Source: Caprella mutica (Eukaryota; Arthropoda; Malacostraca; Amphipoda; Caprellidae). Taken from it: a DNA stretch of 64,000 nucleotides. This document shows, piece after piece, positions 10,900-22,738 of this stretch. Each line of letters begins with the position of its first letter. Position 1 is the first letter of the stretch. Location of the stretch: positions 1-64,000 of the forward strand of contig CANNZV010002314.1 of assembly GCA_947561585.1 (NCBI GenBank), written 5' to 3'. The position numbers were made by a program, and so were the translations under genes. A model generated the notes under the pieces. It was not told where the DNA came from, ran no database searches, and worked only from the letters and a program-made list of their open reading frames with translations.

Positions 10900-13800
10900 T
10901 TTTAATAAATGCGTATTAGATTTTATTCAGCGAGATTCATTACCCGGCAACAAATATTGATCCTAAATATAAATAGGATTGCAAGCGATTTTATATAGTA
11001 AGTACTCTACTAAAGCTTTAGGGTGGCTACTCATTCACCGGAAGAAAACTTTACTGTGATAAAAAAAAGATATTCGATATCTACTTTGAGCACAAGAAGT
11101 ACGTAGCAAACAAGATGAGAATATTAACTAATTATTATAGAAATAAGTTCGAAAATTTCTCTTTTACAAAGATTTTATAAATGACGAATTATTTTAATTG
11201 ACTAGTCTACCTGAGTGACCTAACCAGCTTTTTATTTATTTTCCTAATGTACATCAACTAATTATTTTAAACCTACCTACTTTTAGATAATTTAGGCATC
11301 CAATTCGATCATTATTGGAACAATTGACGACTTGACAAAGAGATGAAAATTAGCAAAGAGATTAAAAAATTAGCAAATATATCTTCAGAAATGAAAATTT
11401 TAATTAACAATAATGAAGAAAATTTAAAGATTTAAATAAACAAAAATGTAGCTTATTCCGGCACCCAGACAGACATTATATGAAATAAATTACGGAAAAA
11501 AAATGAATATACGAAATAATGGGAAATTCTGTCACAAAATTAACAAAGATACTCACGTACATACTATAAAGATAGTAAGTTCTTCCGCTAGGTGTCGCTA
11601 ATTTTATTATATACTTTTTATATGAACATTTAAAAAATAAACGAGCATTCAAATATTACTTTATTAAATATTCTGAATCGATTTAAAACCAATTTGGCGA
11701 TTGTTTGAGTTTGACTTTACTATCCCTTTAATTTAAAAAAACGCAATTTGTTGTAAAATAACTAGGGCCCAATTTGAGAATCTGCTGCTTCACACAAAAA
11801 ATATGATTTTTCATAAGTGTGGTAACACTACCAAAATTTAATAATATTGTGAAATAATTAATGTGAATACCTCAGTACATCAAATTTTTTTTAATTCTAT
11901 AGCTTCTATTAGACTGATAGTATTTAACAGAAAAAGAAAATTACGATTGTTTCGATATATTGATGGACAATTAGTGATAATTTTTTTCCGTTTTTGGTCA
12001 TTGAGAAGTATTTATATAAAATATGTGAATTTTATTGTGAGATAGATTATGGAATTACCATATAATATATTAGGAGGGTAAAAATTCTATATTTTAATGA
12101 ATTCTCCGTCAATTATATATCAGTACTATCAATTAAGGGGTAACAATTATATAGTTAATTATATCATACCCCGGTTTTTTTACAATTTGTAATAAGACTG
12201 AGTAATGATTTGGTAATAAAAGCGCGGCCTGCCTCTTCATTATCAATTTCTTTTTTTTTAACTGCGATATGTTATGTAACATTAGTTCTATAAATCCAAA
12301 TCATTTCTAACTGGAGTGGTCCTTTAATTCACTTCAACGGATGAGTTGAAATTTACAATATTGATTGGGGTAGGTATATATATACTTGAATTTCTATGCT
12401 ACTAGCCCTCTACATTAAAATTACATTAAATTTTTTATTATTATTACTCTAAACTCTAAAGTGTATGGACATAATCAATCATACAAAAAGCACATTTACA
12501 ATTATAATAGCTATTCTGCAGCAGCAAATATTGCAAAGAGCCTTGTATATATTAGACTGAGAGTATTTAACAAAAAGTTGAAATCTGATTAATTTTGATA
12601 TGTTTTTCCACCTAAATCAACTGGTATATCAATCATAATATTTGATAACAATTTATAAAATTCATACGTAATGAAGGAAGGATTAACGAAATAATAAATT
12701 ATTAGGGTAACTACTCTATTTTTATAATTTCTCAGTCTAATATACATTTCTTCATGTTCATCAAATACACTCCAGTTTAATTCAATCTTAATTTTTATAA
12801 TAAGGGAATTTGATGATAAATTTCATTATTTTATATCAATCAAACTAGTGATAAGATAAGTTCATAAAATTGATTGTACATAAATTGAAGTTATATGGTA
12901 TAAGAATTAGGTACTGCCGTTAATTTTTTAAATCATTCTACACTGTGTTGGTCTGTATATAATTAACATTCAGTTTATTTCGGTAAGATTTGAATATTGA
13001 ATAATTTAAGTAGCAATAGGTCAATGCTGCATAATTTGAAAATGCCTATTATCAAAATATTATACTTTCAAACATAGTAGGTACTAATATAATTTTATTA
13101 GCAATATTTTATATTATACGTAATTTAATGACTAAAGCCCACTGTACGAGTACTGCAACTGTCCAAGTATTGTGACGATATCCTACTGCATATTTATGCC
13201 TATGAATACAAATCAAAATAACGATTTTTTTTTATCTTAAAATTCTTAAAAACATCCAATAACATAATTATTTATCTATTTTCTAATTTGATTTTATTCA
13301 GCAACAATGAATTAGTTTACAATTATCTCCCATTCTTAATTTTATCACAATTGTTACCTATTTTATTATGTTACATATCAAAATTTTAATAATGTTATTA
13401 CAACAGGTAGACCCTGCTTCATTACCATAAAGTAGCTCAAACAATGGAAATTATTTTAAATATACAAGAAAACCTAAATCTTTATTTCATCTACGTAAAA
13501 TGTTGTAAAATTATTATTGTTATACATTGAAAAAGGTAATATATTTCAAGGGATAGTTAGTATATTATGAATTAAGAATTTATCTCCTCTACATATTAGT
13601 GTAGTTACCCTTAAAAAAAATATTATAATTAACTCAGTTACTGCATGAATATTTTATTTCAAATCTGATATATTATTGTCTATAATTGTGAATAAAGATT
13701 GAGCATCTATATATAAATTGATATCCCGAAATAAATCATATTTTTATTTTTGTTAAATTGTATCAGTCCGAAAGATCTTGTCATATTTGTCTTGTGAATC

Positions 13801-15798
13801 GTTTTCATGGACAAACTTCGAATTTGAGCGGTCATTTCTCAAAATGTATTTTTGATGGTGTTCATACACTTAAAGAGTTATTATGAAAATTAAATGGAGT
13901 GTCAGTAAAGAACATGTGTCCTTCCATTATTAATAATTTATTATTTTCGCAGCCATTTGTGTCTCGTCCACGTAATTTGTTTTATATCTTGGTTTTTGTG
14001 GTTTAAGAAAAGAAAAAGATTAATATGGATGCGGCTTAATTGGTTGGACAGTGAACTAACGCTAATTACTGAATGGCTAATCAATAACAGAATTTATGTT
14101 AATGTAGGAAAAAACTGCTACCTCCTAATTTCAAAATCTCTCACTAACAACCTGAAAAAGTCAAGTCTGTCAAAACTCTCTTGATTGACTCTACCTGAGT
14201 CAATATGACTATGAAATAGGAGTCAATATGACTCTTGTTTTCGAGTAAAATACTATCATGAGTCAAATTGAATCACATTTTTGAGACTCTTTTGAGAAAA
14301 ACTGAAAAATTTTGAGTAAATTTCACCCGTATTTTTTTTACCCGTATTTTTTCTCTGATTACTTGGTGTCCCACCGGGCAGCAAAGAGTTAAAAATGCTA
14401 AAAAGCTTCGGGATGAAGTACAAAGAATCTCTATTGTTGACTTACCAATGATTATTTAATAATAATTAATTCAATGGTACTGTTTGATAATTGATTTGTT
14501 CCGCAGAAACCGAATTTTAATAATAAAGAGAAAAACATGGGTTGTGATAAAAAAATCCATATTTCTTCAAGCTTTTGATATTTTTAAAATTGGAAGCTTG
14601 GAGAAGTATGGATTTTTTTGATAATTGTAACTATGTATATTTTATTGTGTTGTATGAATTGTATTGTAATTGATAGTAGTGTATTGAATGGTATTTGGCT
14701 GCATTGTAATTAGTTGTAACTGATTATATATTGAACTGTGTGATTTGTAAAATTGTATTAGTAGATTGAATTATGCGTTTTGAGGACGCATGTGTTCATG
14801 TTTCTACCTGCTAGTCCTAATGTTAACACTTTTTAACTGTGTTCTTATAGAGTCTACTAAAATGCCTTAACTTTGCTCTAATTGCCTTTAAATGGTTTAA
14901 TATTTTAAATAGTTACCATTGCTTTTAACTTTATTGTGAGATATCGTTATAACTAAAATTGTTAACATGTAGTGTAGTTACTTTTATTGAAGATTCCGAG
15001 TGCACAAACACTCTCAAAAATATATTGTGGAGTCAAAGGAATCCGAAATTGAAAATTTTCCGAACAATTCTATGACGAAGACCATAGCCTCTTTTGGACT
15101 GATAGAATTTAACAAAAAACAAAATTCGATTTGTTTTGGGGCATCAATTTCTAAATAGTTACCCATTCTTCATATATAATCATTGACAATAATTTATTGA
15201 TTTTAAAGGAAACTTTGGTCCAATAGTTGTATTAATTACAATCTTTTAACTTTTTTGAAGGGTAACTACAGTAATATCTAAAGGAGATGCGTCGTTTCAC
15301 AATAAACTAGTTATATCTTGAAATATAAAACATTTTTCAATAGATAACAAAAGTTACTTTTACAAAATTTTACCTAGATGAAATCACGATTAATTTTTCT
15401 TGTATATTGAAATTGTTTTCCATTGTTTGAGTCGTGATTTTGCTAATAAAAACGAGGTCTGCCTGTAATGAAATTACTATAATTTCGATGCGTAACCTTA
15501 TAAAATAGGTAACATTTGTGATAAAAAAAGAGTGAACTGTAAACTAATTTGAAAATATATATAAAAAAAACACAAAACATTGCTGATGATTGAATTTATT
15601 AGGTACTTCTTTTAATTCTACACCTGAAATAAAAAAAAATAATTCATGAAAATATAATCAAATTAGAAAAAAATAACCCAATTATGTTATTAGTTATTAT
15701 TCTTAGAGTAAATATTTAAATTTTAACCTAATGAAATTAGTTATTTAAGTAGAGTTCATAGACATGAATATGAAATAGGATATCGGCACCGTAATGGG
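10900..15798. other. AT-rich region with repeat debris
   Basis: Apart from the MITE at 12547-12744, it has half-copies of the same repeat (11905-12060 and 15090-15290) and a dispersed module TAATAAGACTGAGT...AATAAAAGC near 12190 (relatives near 15430 and 46805). TGAGTCAATATGACT direct repeats lie near 14195-14240. The small frames at 11863 and 13957 are not supported. Confidence 0.4.
12547..12744. mobile_element. 200-bp MITE, TATATTAGACTGAGA termini
   Basis: TATATTAGACTGAGA at 12547-12561 is exactly inverted at 12730-12744. Related half-copies (AGACTGATAG.ATTTAACA) occur at 11909 and 15097. Confidence 0.5.
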
Positions 15799-16092
15799 AC
15801 ACTTCTTATTGCCAGAATTGACACTTCTTATTGCCAGAATTGACACTTCTTATTGCCAGAATTGACACTTCTTATTGCCAGAATTGACACTTCTTATTGC
15901 CCGAATTGACACTTCTTATTGCCCGAATTGACACTTCTTATTGTCAGAATTGACACTTCTTATTGCCAGAATTGACACTTCTTATTGCCAGAATTGACAC
16001 TTCTTATTGCCAGAATTGACACTTCTTATTGCCAGAATTGACACTTCTTATTGCCAGAATTGACACTTCTTATTGCCAGAATTGACACTTCG
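15799..16092. repeat. 22-bp minisatellite, about 13 copies
   Basis: The unit starts ACACTTCTTATT and ends GCCAGAATTG, nearly uniform, with GCC-to-GTC or GCCCG variants in three units. Ends abruptly at ACACTTCGTATGGG. No spacers of the CRISPR kind. Confidence 0.9.
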
Positions 16093-16263
16093 TATGGGCT
16101 TGAATATTCTGTACTAAATTTAAATATATTTGTATTTATTGTAATTTTTTTTTATTCAATAAATATTCTAATTCTCACTCCAGTACTCGTTAAGTGGGCT
16201 TCAGTCATTAAATTACGTTTAATCTAAAATATTGCTGTTTAAATGATATGTATTAAAGTCGTG

Positions 16264-16452
16264 TCTGGACAATTCGTCGCGGGGAAAATTCAGCGCAGAC
16301 AATTCGTCGTGGACAATTCGTCGCGGACAATTCGTCGCGGAGAAAATTCGGCGCGGACAATTCGTCGTGGATAATTTTATATAAATCTTTTATATACATA
16401 TGTGATATGTATATTTTATTACAACATTGTCCGCGACGAACTGTCCACGACG
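16264..16452. repeat. GACAATTCGTCGCG array with inverted partner
   Basis: Five or more units GGACAATTCGTCGYGG at 16268-16372, then after an A/T spacer the inverted form TTGTCCGCGACGAACTGTCC and ACGACGAATTTTCC (16428-16461). A potential hairpin; CpG-rich compared with the surroundings. Confidence 0.6.
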
Positions 16453-16919
16453 AATTTTCCGCTGTTTACTGTTTCAGACCGTATATACAGTCCTCTTGCA
16501 ACCTGAACAACCTTTGTTAAAATTTAATAGGGTTGTTATCTATTAAGGATATTTTTAATGTTTGAACTTACTTCATTGTTTGTCTACCGGTCATTTGGGC
16601 AAAGCCATTTTCACCACCCATCAATAAAATAGTTATCATATTTACAAAAATGGCTAAAACTTCATGGAAGTTTAATTGTGGATGGAAACGAGTACAAGAA
16701 ACAAAATGAAACGAGAAAGAAACATGTAACTTCAATTTTTATAGAAATATCAATTCATTAATATTTGGTAAAAGAAACCTTATTCTATTGAAATGAATGA
16801 CTGAGAAATTCGCATCAGGTATATATTGGATCTCTTAAATTCATTCCATCATTTCGTTCATTGAAGTGATTCAGTTCAACATCAATATTGTCAAATATTT
16901 CATGATTAATCATTACACA

Positions 16920-17706
16920 ATTGCAAATAGTCAACATATGGTAAATAGTCAACATATGGTAAATTGTCAACATATGGTAAATAGTCAACATACGGTAAAT
17001 AGTCAACATATGGTAAATAGACAACATATGGTAAATAGTCAACATATGGTAAATAGTCAACATATGGCAAATAGTCAACATATGGTAAATAGTCAACATA
17101 TGGTAAATAGTCAACATATGGTAAATAGTCAACATATGGCAAATAGTCAACATATGGTAAATAGTCAACATATGGTGAATAGTCAACATATGGTAAATAG
17201 TCAACATATGGTAAATAGTCAACATATGGTAAATAGTCAACATATGGTAAATAGTCAACATATGGTAAATTGTCAACATATGGTAAATAGTCAACATATG
17301 GTAAATAGTCAACATATGGTAAATAGTCAACATATGGTAAATTGTCAACATATGGTAAATAGTCAACATATGGTAAATAGTCAACATATGGTAAATAGTC
17401 AACATATGGTAAATAGTCAACATATGGCAAATAGTCAACATATGGTAAATAGTCAACATATGGTAAATAGTCAACATATGGTAAATAGTCAACATATGGC
17501 AAATAGTCAACATATGGTAAATAGTCAACATATGGTAAATAGTCAACATATGGTAAATAGTCAACATATGGCAAATAGTCAACATATGGTAAATAGTCAA
17601 CATATGGTAAATAGTCAACATATGGTAAATAGTCAACATATGGTAAATAGTCAACATATGGTAAATAGTCAACATATGGCAAATAGTCAACATATGGTAA
17701 ATAGTG
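16920..17706. repeat. 18-bp minisatellite, about 43 copies
   Basis: Unit CATATGGTAAATAGTCAA with few variants (GGCAAA, TTGTCAA, ATACGG). Because 18 is a multiple of three and the unit lacks stops in several frames, long open frames appear on both strands (HMVNSQ repeats on plus, HMLTIY and YVDYLP on minus). These are by-products of the repeat. Confidence 0.92.
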
Positions 17707-18095
17707 AGCATAAAAGTAAACGGTAAACAATGGAAGATCAGTAGCAAGTAATAAATATGTGAACGATGAGCAAACAATGAACAAATAGTTTATTGTTCTA
17801 AAAGTAGTTAATTTTTATTTCCCAGGTTCAAGATAACGTCAACCTCAGTTTCTAAAACATTCGAGGCTATTAAGTAGGTCTCTAGACCTAGAGAGTCTTA
17901 ATAAGATCTAACGTAACGTTGCAATTTATTAACACTTGATTAAGTTGAAAGTTGTCGAAAAATGTGTCATAATAGTAACATCAGAAATTTCGCAAAGTTA
18001 CATTCATTCATGACTTTTGATATTGTCCATTTTCCGAGTTCTATGAGAGTCGGTACCTACTGGTTCTGTTTACCTAAATTGTACATTTTTCTCAC

Positions 18096-20383
18096 CAAGT
18101 CTGATGCTCTCGAAGTTTCTCGTTCAGATGTTCACAAATGAGCCTAGAAGTTCCTCACGCAACTGAAAAAATATGAAGATTATTTTGCAAACTAATTAAA
18201 AAAATTATTTATAATTTATTAGGCATTGACTTTAAGCAAAATGTTAAATTGGCTGTTAACTTTAGGAACCTGAGGGTTGGTTCTTTCGAACCAGTTCTCA
18301 TTTTTATTCTGAACCGATTAAGATGTGTTATGCTGTCTTTTCATGACTTTTACTTTTTCACGTAATTAAAATAGTTTAACTTAAACTAAAGGATTATGGT
18401 GATAAATTCTATTATGTGTAATTATTCAAATAAAGTAGGTGTGAATCTGAGTTCACCCTAGACAAGGGATGCACAAATGTGCCTAACTGAATACACCTCG
18501 CCTTGTCCCACCCATGTAACAATGATATACCAGAATATATTTATTTAACGGTGATGTTTCTTATCTTTGTTTTCTATATAAATTAGTAATTATTCTTTTG
18601 TTTTTACTGTTCACCAATGTAAAATCAAATGCTAAAATATCGAAAACTCGATTTGGTAATCTTCTATATGAGTTTTAGTGAGAGCTGGTTTTCGCGAACC
18701 AGCCCCTAGGTTAGTGAGTGAACTTTCGAGGGATAGGTTAGTAGGTTAAAATAACAATAATTGGTAGTAAGTTAGTGTGACCTCTGTGACCATTTGCATT
18801 TCCTTGAAAACATATGTTTAAGAATCGCTATACTAAAGATATTGGTATCGTGTAAAATCTAAATGATTCTTTTAAATGATTTCTGACACATTGTAAGAAA
18901 TAATGCTATTTGGAAGTCTCACTTATTCTAATAAAAAACTAGTTTATACTATGCATTTGATTGCTATGATAATTGTATAAAATAATAAATCTAAAAATGA
19001 GCTTTCAGGGGAATAATTTTCAATCATTCGAATCTATATCATGAAGTATTTTATGACTAGACATGAATACTTGAACACTGAACTATGTTTTATGGATGTA
19101 CTTATTAATATGTTCAATTCATTATATAAAATACATAGTGACACGATGTAGCTTATTACTAAAGGTAATGCTAGACATTCAAATCATCTAACCTGCAAGT
19201 GTTGTGATCAAACCTCTGACCGGTACTGCAAGACCCTTCCTTGGAACAATAGCAAGAGCAGGATTTCGAATCCCCAGTAGTGAGTTCTTCCTCTGTTGGC
19301 ACAATTGGTTTTTACCTCTCTGTATATAAAAGAAAACATAAGAAGCGTCTTAGTGGTAGATAGATCCGGTAGCCGATATGATTAAGGATAACTCTTACCG
19401 TTAGCTTGATGGGACTCGTTAGAGTTGGTAGGCATGAGAGTAGAGGACTGGTACAGCAGCCTCCACATCTCATAAGTCGGGCACATTCAGGATGGTAGGT
19501 TACCTGGATTTCTCGGGGTAAGTCCAGTACTACTGTCCTGTTCTCTGGTTCGCAAAGAGTTATCAGAACATCCACTGTTTTGGGTATAGAAATGACGAAA
19601 GATAGTATTTTATTATGTCTGTATAACCTAAAATAGGTGAATTAAAAAACTGTGTAATTTCAACTTCGTACTTCTAGGTTAATGCACGATTCTCGAATCT
19701 GAATCTTTTAACCTCCTTTGTGTTTTGAGAATATTCTTCCTAAATATATTTTTTTATCATTCTTCAAATTTTGCATTGAGTGTCAAATTTCTTGATATTG
19801 CGAATCAGTATCTTGAGATCGACGAGAAATTAAAAGATATCGAAAGGTATGTTTTTGTCATGTAGGTACTTAGTATATCTTACTTTCTCCTTCGATTTCC
19901 ATGGTTCTGGCTGTCATATTCATCTGAGATATGAGAAAAGAATAATAAAATGTATTTAATTTTTTCCTTATTGGCTTCACAAATTGAATAAACAGGCTAC
20001 AGATCTCAAATTACATCAGCAATGCTCCTATCTCCAGGTACGTTCATATCGTAGTAGGATTCATCAATAACCTCATCGTAGTTAGGTTCAGCTGCTAGAG
20101 CAGAAGACAAAGTACCTAGGAAATTTACATCTGGGATATGAGATGAGCCAGAAGAAGATATGTTATCCAAGAATTTGTATGTCTTATATCTAGTATCTTC
20201 ATTCGATTCAACTACTCGAATACTAGCCATTCATGAACTTATTAATAAATAGATCTATTTGAATATTTATATCGTAATTGATCTACCGGATAATTGTTTA
20301 CTTAATGTAAAGTAATTACCTGCATTTTTCCCGGACGCAAGTGCCAAACTCATACACAGAAAAAACATAAACGATTCCACCAT
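18096..20383 (-). pseudogene. PDGF/VEGF-family gene copy 1, decayed
   Basis: Recognisable remains of the same gene. Exon 1 (20383-20320) still encodes a signal peptide (MVESFMFFLCMSLALAS). Exon 2 (20237-20015) is one base short at its 5' end, so splicing from exon 1 enters the wrong frame and soon stops. Exon 3 (19923-19884) is cut to 40 nt by a new donor. Exon 4 (19574-19399) keeps CEPENRT and RCGGCC but uses a displaced acceptor. The exons for the basic loop and the CSCNC half are missing: only about 80 bp separate exon 4 from the CxC exon (19319-19193), against about 1.2 kb in copy 2. That CxC exon has a one-base insertion after HYWG that shifts the frame. The next exon (18162-18096) has TAG six codons in, and no terminal exon was found before the 18-bp satellite. 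A complete cystine knot cannot be made. A short product from the internal ATG at 20230 would lack a signal peptide. Confidence 0.85.
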
Positions 20384-20399
20384 TTTTAGGTAAATCATT

Positions 20400-22735
20400 T
20401 CGTTTATCCCAAAAACTATTTATGAATTTTAATAGGTTGGTACCTCTATATTAGAGAATTATATGATATTAACAGGACAAAATGGATACTGAATGACACT
20501 GAAACTATTTGAGTGTTGTGACTTAAAGCATCTCCTTCACCTGCGTACATATTTGCCAACACACAAACCCTTGATCATCAATCCTGAAGATGGTGGCCTG
20601 TTCTGAAGGGGACAAATCGATGATTCACAAGATGAAATAAGATTATTTTAGCAAAAACTAGACGATTGATACAAACTTTATTGACACAAATATAAAATTA
20701 CAGATGAGGATACATTAAAGATATATTATTTTCTAAATCATTCTTGTTCTAAATATTACTGCTATAGAGAGCAGCAAACTTTTCAATAACATGACATTAA
20801 CACCAACAACATAACTACATAAAGAGAAAATCTAGATAATCGCGACAGAAATTTTTTTAACATACAATTGCAATATACATTTATTCCAGTAAGAGGTCTA
20901 ACGTCAGCTAGACGTACATTATTGTACATTCCTACTAACACCAGTTAAATAGTTGGAAGCTTGAGAATTCAAGAAATTGGAAAATATTCCTCATCTTATA
21001 ATAGGACAAAGCTGGAAATATGAAATTATAGTTCCGATATCAGACGAACAAATGAAAGAATATAAAGATGAATTTAACTCATATGCATGTAATGATGTAT
21101 CTATTGTGTATGAAATTTTAGAATTATGTGTTTATGACTAATCTTAAAATAGTAAAAATACTATTGGAAATATTTCATTCATAAGATCACTCATATATCA
21201 CTTAGGATAAGTTAAGGTATTACCGTAATTTTTAGGTTGATAATTATTGAACAAAATGCATTTATATTATGTAAATTATATCTTAACAATTTTCGATTGA
21301 AAATAAAACCCTATTTGTGAAAATGAGTGAAAGAAGTAATAGATTAAATGAATATATGAAAAAAATGATTGACAATCTAGAAAAAGAAATGTACCTTAAT
21401 TGAGGATATATTACACTCACACACACAGTCAAATTTTGTATTAAATTCAATATTATATTGATTATATATTAACAATACTAAAAAGTGCGAAAATTGATAT
21501 ATGTTGGAAAGAAAATCAAGTATATTAATTAACAAACAAATTAAAAAAAGAGAATTATTTTGAGAGAGAAATATTTTTATTTGCGGCTTTGTGAATAATA
21601 TATATTGAAATATACATGTTGGACTTATATCTTTTTTGCCTTCTTTCGATGGAAATTATAAACACGTAGTAATTCTCAAAGTTAAGAAGATTTCAGGGTA
21701 TTTCAGCATGAGCAATTTATTCAATTCGTATTCATTATAATTATATCACCATATTAATATTCATTATTCATCGCAAGTGTTACTCTCTAACAATTTTGCA
21801 TTATTATTATTATTTGCCATAAAGCATGGCTTAATTATCAAGTCTAATTTGTCTAATTTGACATCCATATACTGATTATAATTTAATTGGGTTTTACATA
21901 ATATAGTTGATAAAACTGGAATATTTCAGTTAATTTCAAAGCTGAGTTATTTGTTTTCAACATAAGATACTAATCTAATTTGACTTGATTTTATATTAAT
22001 CTCATTTTTCCATTAACATTTTTTTAACCAACATTATCATAGTTTATGTATCTCAATGGATTAGCATAAATCAGATTAATAGAATTATTTTTACAACATT
22101 ACAGTCAACGTTAAATTCTAAAATTATACCATATTCCTTAACGATTCAATATGATTCAGTACCTATTATTTCTACAAAAACATTCTGTGAAATCTGTAAA
22201 AATTTCTTGTCAATGTTTTCATAGAAGGTTGGCAAAATTTTTTTATTTAAAATTTCAATATTACAATCGTTATGTATATACTATAATATCACTCATCATT
22301 TTACTGTAAATCATATGGAATTTGAATGCGTATAGTGATTGACGTATGTTTTTAAACAATTACAAAATCATCTAATTCAATATAAAATATTCGGCTGAAT
22401 TAAGAAAACAAGAAAAAACTGATAGTATAAACTTTTATTCACTTCATAACGCTTCTTTGCTTATAAACTTCTAATCGTAAATAAAAAAGAGCGTACAATC
22501 TTTTTCTTCCGCGTCCGATTAGTGTTTCGTACTTTCGTTCGAAACATCATAACCGATCATCACGGATAAGATGGATTTTTTGAAATCTGGGCTAGTAGTA
22601 ACAAATTATCAGTCATTTAAGAAAATAAAACGACACAATTTCAAATAATGATATATAATTATTGATCCATTATAGTAAATTTAGAGTGTATGTTTTCGAA
22701 TTCAAGCCATTGCTATAAGATGGTGAAGAGTGCGA
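20400..22735. other. Spacer between VEGF-like copies 1 and 2
   Basis: AT-rich, without recognised genes. The part next to 20400 retains the GTTAACAGGACAAAATGG motif found upstream of the intact copies, a relic of the shared promoter region. Confidence 0.4.
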
Positions 22736-22738
22736 TTG

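Noticed and set aside
15799..17706. CRISPR-like arrays
   Set aside because: The units are contiguous with no unique spacers, and the DNA is eukaryotic.
16815..17784. Three 286-320 codon open frames on both strands
   Set aside because: They read through a stop-free 18-bp satellite; monotone hexapeptides in several frames at once are an artefact of repeat length.
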